Positions 20,390 through 28,117 of a stretch of DNA of 64,000 nucleotides are shown here, in pieces (the first letter of the stretch is position 1; each line of letters opens with the position of its first letter). The notes below the pieces were generated by a model. It had not been told where the DNA came from, searched no databases, and saw nothing but the letters and a program-made list of their open reading frames with translations. The DNA comes from RPQJ01 sp963793675 (GTDB taxonomy: Bacteria; Pseudomonadota; Gammaproteobacteria; Steroidobacterales; Steroidobacteraceae), in the NCBI GenBank assembly GCA_963793675.1, contig CAWCBA010000001.1, positions 124,001-188,000 of the forward strand. Reading direction: 5' to 3'. A program made the position numbers and the translations under genes.

Positions 20390-21562
20390 ATGACCACCCT
20401 GCGCGGCAACTGGAACTACCCCACCAGCATCAAGTTCGGTGCCGGACGCATCGTCGAACTGCCCGATCACTGTCGTGCGCTCGGCATGCAGCGGCCTCTG
20501 CTCGTCACCGACGCCGGGCTCGCGGCGCACGCGATGGTCGCAAACGCCGTTCGCCTGTGTCGCGACGCCGGCCTCGGCTGCGGACCGTTCTCCGACGTGC
20601 AGCCGAATCCCGTCGAAGCAAACGTCACCGCGGGCGTCGCGGCCTATCGGGCTGGCGGCCATGACGGCGTGATCGCATTCGGCGGGGGCAGCGCACTCGA
20701 CGCTGCCAAGGCGATTGCGCTCATGGTCGGCCAGTCCCGGCCGATCTGGGATTTCGAGGATCGCGAGGACTGGTCTACGCGCGTCAATGTCGCCGGCATG
20801 GCGCCGGTGGTGGCGGTGCCGACGACGTCAGGGACGGGCTCCGAGGTCGGACGCGCGTCGGTCATCACGGACGTACGGGATCACACCAAGAAGATCATCT
20901 TCCACCCGAAGATGCTGCCGGCGATCGTGCTCGAAGACCCCGAACTCACGGTGGGCCTGCCGCCTCACATCACGGCCGCCGTGGGCATGGACGCGCTGTC
21001 GCACAATCTCGAGGCGTACTGCGCCCCGGGCTACCATCCGCTCGCGGAGGGCATCGCTGTCGAGGGCATGCGACTCATCAAGGACTGCCTGCCACGCGCG
21101 GTGGCGAACGGAGGCGACCTCGAGGCTCGCGCCCACATGCTGATCGCGTCGTCGATGGGCGCTACCGCGTTCCAGAAAGGCCTTGGTGCCATGCACAGCC
21201 TGAGCCACCCTTGCTCCGCGAATCTCGGCACCCACCACGGACTCGCGAATGCCGTGGTGATGCCGTACGTCCTCGCATGGAACCGCGTGGCAATCGAGGA
21301 GCGCATGGTGCGTCTCGCGGCCTGGCTTGGGCTCGCCGACCGGTCGTTCGACGGTGTCCTGGCCTGGGTGCTGGAACTGCGCCGCGAGATCGGCATCCCG
21401 CACACGCTGGCCGAGATCGGCGTACGCACAGAGCACGCGCGCCGATTTGCGCCGCAGGCGCTCAACGACCCCTCGACGGGCGGCAACCCGCTGCCGATGA
21501 CCGAGCAGGATTTCGAGCAGCTCTACGGAATGTGCATCGCCGGCAGGCTGCGGGCGGGCTGA
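20390..21562 (+). CDS. iron-containing alcohol dehydrogenase
   Basis: The 390-residue protein belongs to the group III (iron-dependent) alcohol dehydrogenases. Motifs are FGGGSALDAAKAIAL (cofactor binding, about 97), VPTTSGTGSEV (about 144), DALSHNLEAYCAPGYHPLAEG (metal site, about 202) and AMHSLSHPCSANLGTHHGLANAVVMP (metal histidines, about 267-292). It reversibly oxidises primary alcohols to aldehydes and would supply the substrate for the preceding aldehyde dehydrogenase. It lies 113 bases downstream of that gene on the same strand. Confidence 0.92.
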   Translation: MTTLRGNWNYPTSIKFGAGRIVELPDHCRALGMQRPLLVTDAGLAAHAMVANAVRLCRDAGLGCGPFSDVQPNPVEANVTAGVAAYRAGGHDGVIAFGGGSALDAAKAIALMVGQSRPIWDFEDREDWSTRVNVAGMAPVVAVPTTSGTGSEVGRASVITDVRDHTKKIIFHPKMLPAIVLEDPELTVGLPPHITAAVGMDALSHNLEAYCAPGYHPLAEGIAVEGMRLIKDCLPRAVANGGDLEARAHMLIASSMGATAFQKGLGAMHSLSHPCSANLGTHHGLANAVVMPYVLAWNRVAIEERMVRLAAWLGLADRSFDGVLAWVLELRREIGIPHTLAEIGVRTEHARRFAPQALNDPSTGGNPLPMTEQDFEQLYGMCIAGRLRAG

Positions 21563-21599
21563 CGAGTCTCGGCTGACGAACCGTTACAGCCGCGACCGA

Positions 21600-22805
21600 T
21601 CATGTTTCCTTCCCGGCAATCACCTCCGCGCCGGACTCCGCCGTACTGACATCCCGCCGCTGGCCATGGTGGGAGAACGCAGTGAGTGCCGCCGTGGTGA
21701 GCACGAACAGCATGATCGCGCCGAAAGGGAACCCGTCAAGCCCGGGTGTCGTGGCAGCGGTCAGGAACAGCAGCACCGTGATCAACCCGCGTGGCGCAAT
21801 CCAGACGAGCCGGGAAGCGTCGGGTTGCCGCGCGAGCCGCAGGAGGGCATACCGCAACGGATAGATCATGCCGAGGCTTGCGACCATCACAGCCCATGCC
21901 CTCCAGTCCGTCATCGCCGACACGTCGGTCCAATAACCGAGCATCAGGAAGAAGAAGCTCTTGACCGCGAAGGTCAGTTCGACGACCAGTCCCTTGAATT
22001 CACGCAGCGTGTCGTCGTACCCGGTGTGCAGGAGACCCCGCAGCCGCCGCAGCAGATGCGTGTTGTTGAGCAGCAGGCCGCAGACGAGGATCAGCACCAG
22101 CGGCGACAAGTGCAGTTCCTTGCCGATCGCATAGAGCAGGGTCAGTGCAGCCAGCAACGGCAGGAACCGCACGTGCCCTTCGACGCGGTTGATCAGGAAC
22201 AGGATGCCGACTGCAGCCACGATCGCGGCGATGAGCGACAGGAAGAAACCGCCGAAGAGCGCGGGCAGGAACAGACCGAACCGACCCGCGGATTCGAGCC
22301 ACGCGTAGAACACGAGCACGCCGATGATGTCCGACAGTGAACTCTCGTAGACGACGAATTCGCGGGTGTGCTCGGTGAGCCCGGTGACGCTGGGGATCGC
22401 CACCGCGCTCGAGATCACGGAGACCGAGATGGCGGCGAGCGCAGCCGGCGCGAAGGCAACGCCCAATGCGTGCTGGAAGAGCAAAGTGAAGCCGACGACG
22501 CAGCCGGCAAACCCCGCCAGCATCACGAATGCAGCACTGGCAATGAGCCTCAACCGCTCGCGCCGCAACGAAAGATCGAGCGCACCCTCGAGTACGATCA
22601 GGATCAGCCCGATCGTGCCGACAACCGGCACCATGGGGTCGATCCAGTCGAGGTGCAGGTCGATGCGGTCCAGCACCTGCCGGGCAGCAATGCCGGTGAG
22701 GACCAACAGGACGACGGAGGGCAGTCGCGTACGCCGCCCGAAGACATCGAGCAGGTAGGCAAAGACCAGTAACGCCGAGAAAGCCAGGATCGTGGTGTTC
22801 GTCAC
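21600..22805 (-). CDS. cation/proton antiporter, CPA family
   Basis: The 401-residue protein consists almost entirely of 11-12 hydrophobic segments in the sodium/hydrogen exchanger fold. Segment two contains the LLVLTGIAARQVLD feature, and SVISSAVAIPSVTGLTEHTREFVVYESSLSDIIGVLVFYAWLE (about 130-172) holds the acidic residues of the ion site. There is no C-terminal TrkA-N or other cytosolic domain, so it is shorter than KefB-type proteins. It likely exchanges Na+ or K+ for protons in the inner membrane. It is convergent with the alcohol dehydrogenase and precedes the end of the hydrogenase operon, with which it has no obvious link. Confidence 0.85.
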   Translation of the reverse strand: MTNTTILAFSALLVFAYLLDVFGRRTRLPSVVLLVLTGIAARQVLDRIDLHLDWIDPMVPVVGTIGLILIVLEGALDLSLRRERLRLIASAAFVMLAGFAGCVVGFTLLFQHALGVAFAPAALAAISVSVISSAVAIPSVTGLTEHTREFVVYESSLSDIIGVLVFYAWLESAGRFGLFLPALFGGFFLSLIAAIVAAVGILFLINRVEGHVRFLPLLAALTLLYAIGKELHLSPLVLILVCGLLLNNTHLLRRLRGLLHTGYDDTLREFKGLVVELTFAVKSFFFLMLGYWTDVSAMTDWRAWAVMVASLGMIYPLRYALLRLARQPDASRLVWIAPRGLITVLLFLTAATTPGLDGFPFGAIMLFVLTTAALTAFSHHGQRRDVSTAESGAEVIAGKET

Positions 22806-22824
22806 GCGAACAGGTTACCTGACG

Positions 22825-23487
22825 TCAGCCTCCAAGTAGTTGTCTTCGCGACACGGTGGACGGGGCCGGCGGCGGCTCCACCTGGAACAGCGCATCGGCC
22901 ACCGAGGTCGCAGCGAGCTGCGCGGCCTCGTGGTCCGTGAATTCCGTCATCGTCGAGAACAGGGAGCACGTGCCGATCAGGCCCAGGCCGTGCAGATCGG
23001 TCACGACGAAGTCATACACGCCCGACGGGAACGCGAGGCGCGTACTCGAGCCATCAACCCATAGCGCGAGGTCGTCCGGCGAAGGCAGCACCGTGAGGTT
23101 CATGAACCACGGGGTCACCATCACACCGACCTGGCGCCCCTCGTGCTCGCGGAAGCCCACGGCTTCGACGGCGAGCGTCGGGTTGTAGATCGGCAAGCCT
23201 TTCACCTTGAGCGCCGCGCGTCGATACGCGTTCGCAAGATTGTTCACGGCATCGTCTTCCGACAGCGTCGCGCTGTCGATCACCATGAACTTGCTCTTGT
23301 CGGCTGCGCAGTTCGGGCATTCCCAGGTGTCCGGCAACAGCCGGAACGGCGTGCCGGGCGGCGTCTGCGTTTCGTCATCGCCGAGCGCCGGGTCATAAAC
23401 CCACCAGCAGATGCCGCACTCGAGACGGGTGTCGTCCGCGATCCTGGAGCCGTCGCCGCCGTAGCTGCCTTCGAAGGGGCGGCTCAT
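22825..23487 (-). CDS. hupJ: rubredoxin fused to HupJ/HybE-type hydrogenase chaperone
   Basis: This 220-residue protein joins two modules usually encoded separately in hup/hox operons. Residues 20-70 are a rubredoxin with CGIC (24-27) and CPNC (57-60) iron ligands. Residues 80-210 resemble HupJ/HoxT/HybE ([NiFe]-hydrogenase assembly chaperone), with GLPIYNPTLAVEAVGFREHEGRQVGVMVTPWFMNLTVLP. HupI/HoxR rubredoxins support small-subunit cluster assembly in the presence of oxygen. The ATG overlaps the hupH stop by one base (TGATG). Because it is the last gene of the operon, it probably acts late in maturation. Confidence 0.85.
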   Translation of the reverse strand: MSRPFEGSYGGDGSRIADDTRLECGICWWVYDPALGDDETQTPPGTPFRLLPDTWECPNCAADKSKFMVIDSATLSEDDAVNNLANAYRRAALKVKGLPIYNPTLAVEAVGFREHEGRQVGVMVTPWFMNLTVLPSPDDLALWVDGSSTRLAFPSGVYDFVVTDLHGLGLIGTCSLFSTMTEFTDHEAAQLAATSVADALFQVEPPPAPSTVSRRQLLGG

Positions 23488-24338
23488 CAGTTGAACGCCT
23501 GCAGGATTTCGCCGAGCCGCTCGGCCGAGTCTTCGAAATCCTCGCGTGCGGCAAGGACCGAGATCGGCACGCCACCGATCTCGAGCGTGTCGAGAATCAC
23601 GTTTCCCATGCCGTTGATGAACTGCACCGCCCAGACGTGCCGCAGGCCCGTCGCGAACACGCGTGAGCTGCCGAAACCACCGGAGCGGATCACCAGCGGA
23701 ACCTGCCCGAGCACGGTCGTCAGCACCTGCGCGTCGACGTCGGTGAGTGGCAGCAAGGTGAAGTTGATGACGTGGTTCTCGGCGCCTGGCCGGTATTCCT
23801 TCGAGCGCTGCTGCAGTTCGAACAGCAGCGCCGGCGCGTTCATCGCACCCTGCGGCATCTGCCCGGGCACCTCGATCTCGGCGCGCGGCAACTCGGCCGC
23901 GGCACGCAGGATCGGCGCCGGCACCGGGCCGATCTCGATCCATTCGCCCTGCGTGCCGTCCGCCGTGCTGCTTTCGATGCGCCAGATGCCGGCCATCACC
24001 GACTCGACCACCCGCCAGTAGGCATTGTCCAGGCCGACCTTGGCCCAGACGTCGCCTTCGCCGAGGATGTCGGCGATCGTCGCCTTCTCGGATTCGGTGA
24101 GACCGTTCAGGCTCACACGGGTCGGCGGAGCATCCGGCACCGCGGTGCGGCGCTTGAGGTCCGCGATCACTTCGTTCATGACGGCACGCGACCCGGCCGT
24201 CAGTTCTTCGTCCGCAGGGGTCTGGCGCGCCGCACGCACGAGCCCCGTGGGCATGCCGATCAGCCGCAGCTGCTCGTCGGACTCCGCGGGAGCATCTCCT
24301 GGAACCTTCGGGTGCCAGACGAGGACGTGTTCGGTCAT
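23487..24338 (-). CDS. hupH: hydrogenase expression/formation protein HupH
   Basis: The 283-residue protein matches the HupH/HyaF family, which assists small-subunit maturation of membrane-bound [NiFe]-hydrogenases. The C-terminal half is characteristic: ALLFELQQRSKEYRPGAENHVINFTLLPLTDVDAQVL and LGQVPLVIRSGGFGSSRVFATGLRHVWAVQFINGMGNVILDTLEIG. It overlaps hupG upstream by four bases (ATGA) and touches the rubredoxin-HupJ gene downstream. The exact biochemical step is not established for the family. Confidence 0.9.
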   Translation of the reverse strand: MTEHVLVWHPKVPGDAPAESDEQLRLIGMPTGLVRAARQTPADEELTAGSRAVMNEVIADLKRRTAVPDAPPTRVSLNGLTESEKATIADILGEGDVWAKVGLDNAYWRVVESVMAGIWRIESSTADGTQGEWIEIGPVPAPILRAAAELPRAEIEVPGQMPQGAMNAPALLFELQQRSKEYRPGAENHVINFTLLPLTDVDAQVLTTVLGQVPLVIRSGGFGSSRVFATGLRHVWAVQFINGMGNVILDTLEIGGVPISVLAAREDFEDSAERLGEILQAFN

Positions 24339-24721
24339 GCGTTGCCTCCAGTGAGGGGAGCCGGCGCGACGTCTTCGAGCAGGCGGTCGGCAGCTTGCGA
24401 GAAAACCGGCCAGTCGCGCATGCGCGCCACAAGCTCGGTGGCTTGTCCGTCGCGCATGTAGACGACGGCGGGCATCACGACGACGCCGAAGCGAGTCATG
24501 AGCGCCGCCTCGTCGCGCTGGTCGATGAGGCCGACACGCAGCCGTCCCTGGTAACTCGTCGCGAGTTCGCGCACGACCACGGTCACGTCGAGACCTTCAG
24601 GTCGGTCGCCGATGAAGAACAACAGCCCGCGCGGATTGCGAACGAGCCAGTCGTCGAGTTCAACCCTGCGCAGCACGTCGCACGACGGGTGCGAGGCGAG
24701 TGCGTCGATCACTCCGCTCAT
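24335..24721 (-). CDS. hupG: hydrogenase-1 chaperone HyaE/HupG, thioredoxin-like
   Basis: The 128-residue protein has a thioredoxin fold without the redox CxxC: RGLLFFIGDRPEGLDVTVVVRELATSY, then VGLIDQRDEAALMTRFGVVVMPAVVYMRDGQ. HyaE/HupG proteins bind the Tat-signal-bearing small subunit before export. Start and stop both overlap the neighbouring genes by four bases, so hupD, hupG, hupH are tightly coupled. Confidence 0.88.
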   Translation of the reverse strand: MSGVIDALASHPSCDVLRRVELDDWLVRNPRGLLFFIGDRPEGLDVTVVVRELATSYQGRLRVGLIDQRDEAALMTRFGVVVMPAVVYMRDGQATELVARMRDWPVFSQAADRLLEDVAPAPLTGGNA

Positions 24722-25392
24722 GCGCCACCCCCGGTTTCCTCATCCCCACGTTCCCGAGCCGCGGCGCGGATCGCCAGGAAACGCTCGTCGCCCAGGCGGC
24801 AGGCGACGTCCGGCGCCGGGCGACCGGATTCGTACAGACCTTGCCGCAGCGCACTGATCACCACGTCGCGTCCGGGACGGCCGGCACGCTCGCGCACCTC
24901 GACGCCCCAGCGACGCAGTTCGTCGACGCCGAGCTGCAGTGCGGCGGGAATCTGCGACTGCACCTGCTCCGTGAGGCTGCCACCGTAGTCCGCGAGCTCG
25001 ACGGGCTTGATGCCGACCACGGTGAAATGCGCGGGCTTGTGGTTGAGCAGCTCCAGGCTGGCCAGGATGTCGTTCATCCCGACCTGGTGCAGGCTCATCT
25101 TGTTGCCGCCCATCAGCGCAGGGATCTCGTCGTCGCGCGCGACGATCAGCGTACCCGGCTCCCCGCGATGCGCCACGGCGTCGAACAGGAGCACGTGCGT
25201 GGTGTCGAGCAGCAACGGCACGAGCGCCAGCCCGAGCGTGCCACCGTCCATCAGGCCGACGTCTGGTGGCAGGTCCCAGCCCTCGCCCAGCGCCTCGACG
25301 CAGCGTACGCCGAAGCCTTCATCGGCCCACAGCAGGTTACCTACCCCGAGGACCACGATGCGGCGCTCTGGGGCCGCAGGTTCATCAGTCAT
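24718..25392 (-). CDS. hupD: [NiFe]-hydrogenase maturation protease
   Basis: This 224-residue endopeptidase removes the C-terminal tail of the large subunit after nickel insertion. Nickel-sensing residues are visible: the Glu in GVGNLLWADEGFGVRCVEAL (about residues 16-35), the Asp in LLFDAVAHRGEPGTL (about 69) and the His in SLHQVGMNDIL (about 101). Its expected substrate, with the cleavage site after DPCLACATH, is the hupL product at 26305-28098. About 155 bases with a strong inverted repeat separate it from hupC. Confidence 0.93.
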   Translation of the reverse strand: MTDEPAAPERRIVVLGVGNLLWADEGFGVRCVEALGEGWDLPPDVGLMDGGTLGLALVPLLLDTTHVLLFDAVAHRGEPGTLIVARDDEIPALMGGNKMSLHQVGMNDILASLELLNHKPAHFTVVGIKPVELADYGGSLTEQVQSQIPAALQLGVDELRRWGVEVRERAGRPGRDVVISALRQGLYESGRPAPDVACRLGDERFLAIRAAARERGDEETGGGA

Positions 25393-25464
25393 CGTCTCTC
25401 CCGCGTGTCTTCCGTTGCGCCAGGTGATGCACCGGGCGGCGCACTTGGATAGCGTCTAAAAGTA

Positions 25465-25518
25465 TAACGGGACCGAAGGATGCCGGGCGACGATCGCCCT
25501 CGTCCCGCGGTCCCGTTA
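25465..25518. repeat. nested inverted repeat between hupC and hupD
   Basis: Perfect 11-base arms (TAACGGGACCG at 25465-25475 and CGGTCCCGTTA at 25508-25518) enclose an inner 6-bp hairpin (GGGCGA at 25485-25490 with TCGCCC at 25494-25499). In mRNA this would make a two-level stem-loop in the only sizeable gap of the hup operon. I infer a role in transcript processing or partial termination between structural and maturation genes. No T-run follows on the minus strand strong enough to call a full terminator. Confidence 0.55.
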
Positions 25519-25547
25519 CTGAGCTGTCGAAGGGCCTGCGCCCTGGT

Positions 25548-26292
25548 TCAGCGGTAGAACCTCCAGCCACTGATCATCGAGCTTATCGTCGTCTGGCGGT
25601 GCGTCATGTCCTCGCGGATCGCCATGTACATGTGGACGATCGAGAAGAGGATGACGACCCACATCGCGACATGGTGCCACGTGTGCACGGTCATCGAGTC
25701 GCCGAGGACCCCGAAGACCCAGCCGAACGCCGTGTACCAGCCCGTCTGCACGCCCGCGCCTTCCGCGTAGAGGGCAAACCCGGTGAAGAGCAGCACGAAC
25801 ATCGGCAGCACGAACATGAGGAACATCGCGATGTGCGCGAGCGGATTATGGCCCACGTACTCCTTCGGCTTGCCGATGAACAGGTACCAGCCGAGTTCGG
25901 CGAAGATGTCCTTCCACCAGGCGATGCTCCAGAAAGGAATCCAGAAGATCTGCCGGGCATGCTTGCCGCCGAACAGCATGCGGTACAGCCGCAGCACGAA
26001 CGCCACGCCGAGGATCATCCCCGCCGCGAAGTGCGTGAAGCGGATCCAGCCGAACAGGTAGTGCTCATGGGCTTCACCGCCGACGGACGGCAGTGGCGAG
26101 CCGATGAAGTACCCGGTCACGCACAACACGACGATGGCCAGCGAACGTCACCCAGTGCCAGATGCGGATCGCCGCGTCGTACACGTACACCGGACCCGGT
26201 TGCACGCCGGCCGGAGGCAGGATCGCCTCGCCGAAGTGCCCTTCACGCACCCTGTTGGGTAGCGGGGTCGAAGGGTGATACATCTTGCTCAT
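25548..26292 (-). CDS. hupC: Ni/Fe-hydrogenase b-type cytochrome subunit (one frame break)
   Basis: This diheme membrane cytochrome passes electrons from the periplasmic hydrogenase to quinone. The N-terminus has YVYDAAIRIWHW with a heme-ligand histidine. After a +1 break near 26144 the sequence continues as SLAIVVLCVTGYFIGSPLPS, followed by HYLFGWIRFTHFAAGMILGVAFVLRLY and the C-terminal TWHHVAMWVVILFSIVHMYMAIREDMTHRQT, giving four transmembrane segments. The joined length of about 247 residues is normal. It follows hupL, so the order is hupS-hupL-hupC. Confidence 0.93.
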
Positions 26293-26304
26293 GACATCAC
26301 TCCC

Positions 26305-28098
26305 TTACCGGACCTTGACGCTCGTGACCTCGTTGCCCTCCATGTCGAGCACGTGCGTCGCGCACGCCAGGCATGGATCGAAGCTGTGGATCGTGCGCAG
26401 GATCTCGAGCGGCTGCTCGGGATCGTGCATCGGCGTATCGAGCAACGCAGCCTCGTACGCGCCGATGTTGCCGGCGGGATCACGCGGGCTGGCGTTCCAG
26501 GTGGTCGGCACGACGCACTGGTAGTTCTTGATCTTCTTGTCTTCGATGTCGATCCAGTGGCACAGCGAGCCGCGCGGGGCTTCGACGAAGCCGTGCCCCT
26601 TGGCCGACTTGGCCCAGGTCGACGGCTCGAAGTTGTCCATGTTCGCGGTGGCCGTGTCGCCGGCCTTGATGTTGGCGATCAGCTTGTTGAACTCGTCCTT
26701 CAGCTTGTGCGCTGCCCAGCTGCATTCCAGGCCGCGGGCCGCGGTGCGGCCGAGCGTCGAGAACAGCGCCGTAACCGGCACGCCGCCCAGCTTCTGCAGC
26801 ACCATGTCGGTGGGCTCCTTGAACTCTGGGAGACCCTTGACGTAGCCGATCACGTAGCGCGCAAGCGGGCCGACTTCCATCGCGTTGCCCTTCCAGCGCG
26901 GCGACTTGACCCATGAGTACTTCGCCGACTCGTCGAAAGCCTCGATGCGCGTCTTGGTGCCCTTGGCGCCGCCGATGTCGAAGTTCGGAACGGTCTCGCC
27001 TTCGTACGGATGCAGACCTTTCTGCTCGTCGCCGTACTTGTACCAGGAGTGCGTGACGAACTCCTGCACCTGGTCGAGCGCGTCGAGGTCGATGTCCTGC
27101 ACTTCGTTCAGGTTGCCGTCGATGATCGCGCCGCGCGGCATCATCAGGTTAGCCGCGCCGTAATCGTTGGCCTTGATCGGCAGGTCGCCGTAGGACATCA
27201 GGCACTTCGACGACAGGCCGCCACCGATCGCCGCCCAGTCCTTGTAGAAGCCGGCGATGGCGATCAGGTCGGGGATGTAGACGTTGTCGATGAACTCGAT
27301 GGTGCGATCGATGATGCTGCCGACCAGGTTCAGCCGCTCCATGTTGACCGCGCCGACCGCACCCGTCGCGTTCAGGTTGATCGGCGACGGAACGCCGCCC
27401 ACCAGCCAGTTCGGGTGCGGGTTGCGGCCGCCGAAGATCGTCTGGATCTTGACGATTTCCTTCTGGAAATCGAGCGCTTCGAGGTAGTGCGCAACCGCCA
27501 TCAGGTTCGCCTCGGGCGGCAGCTTGTACGCCGGGTGGCCCCAGTAGCCGTTGCGGAAGGGCCCGAGCTGGCCCGACTCGACGAACTTCTTCAGGCGGTT
27601 CTGCAGGTCGCGGAAATAACCCGGCGAAGACATCGGCCAGCTCGAGATCGACTGCGCCAGTTCGGACGTCGCCTTCGGATCTGCCGAGAGCGCGCTCACC
27701 ACGTCCACCCAGTCGAGGGCGTGCAGGTGATAGAAGTGCACCAGGTGATCCTGCGAATACAGGGTCAGGTGCATGATGTTGCGGATCGTGTTCGCGTTCT
27801 CGGGGATCTCGATCTTGAGCGCGTTTTCGACCGCCCGGACCGATGCCAATGCGTGCACGCCCGTGCACACGCCGCAGATGCGCTGCACGAAGGCCCATGC
27901 ATCGCGCGGGTCACGGCCGCGGAGGATGACCTCCAGGCCGCGCCACATCGTGCCCGTGGACACCGCGTTGCGGATGACGTTGTTCGCGTCGACGTTCACC
28001 TCGATGCGGAGGTGCCCTTCGATGCGGGTGATTGGGTCGACTACGACGCGCTTGCCCGAGTTGTCGAGCTGAAAGCCGTTCGGTGTTGCGATGCTCAT
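26305..28098 (-). CDS. hupL: uptake [NiFe]-hydrogenase large subunit
   Basis: The 597-residue protein holds the NiFe(CN)2CO active site of a periplasmic H2-oxidising enzyme. The four nickel-ligand cysteines are in RICGVCTGVHA (C75, C78) and DPCLACATH (C576, C579). The 15 residues after H582 form the tail expected to be cut off by HupD, whose gene is in the same operon. EGHLRIEV near the N-terminus is also conserved. The sequence resembles membrane-bound HyaB/HupL/HoxG enzymes. The subunit has no signal peptide and would be co-exported with the small subunit. Confidence 0.97.
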   Translation of the reverse strand: MSIATPNGFQLDNSGKRVVVDPITRIEGHLRIEVNVDANNVIRNAVSTGTMWRGLEVILRGRDPRDAWAFVQRICGVCTGVHALASVRAVENALKIEIPENANTIRNIMHLTLYSQDHLVHFYHLHALDWVDVVSALSADPKATSELAQSISSWPMSSPGYFRDLQNRLKKFVESGQLGPFRNGYWGHPAYKLPPEANLMAVAHYLEALDFQKEIVKIQTIFGGRNPHPNWLVGGVPSPINLNATGAVGAVNMERLNLVGSIIDRTIEFIDNVYIPDLIAIAGFYKDWAAIGGGLSSKCLMSYGDLPIKANDYGAANLMMPRGAIIDGNLNEVQDIDLDALDQVQEFVTHSWYKYGDEQKGLHPYEGETVPNFDIGGAKGTKTRIEAFDESAKYSWVKSPRWKGNAMEVGPLARYVIGYVKGLPEFKEPTDMVLQKLGGVPVTALFSTLGRTAARGLECSWAAHKLKDEFNKLIANIKAGDTATANMDNFEPSTWAKSAKGHGFVEAPRGSLCHWIDIEDKKIKNYQCVVPTTWNASPRDPAGNIGAYEAALLDTPMHDPEQPLEILRTIHSFDPCLACATHVLDMEGNEVTSVKVR

Positions 28099-28117
28099 TT
28101 CTCAGTTCTCCACTCGG

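Noticed and set aside
25536..25566. tRNA-like segment (GGTTCAGCGGTAGAACC resembles a tRNA D-arm)
   Set aside because: It overlaps the last codons and stop of hupC, and no acceptor, anticodon or T-arm can be built around it.
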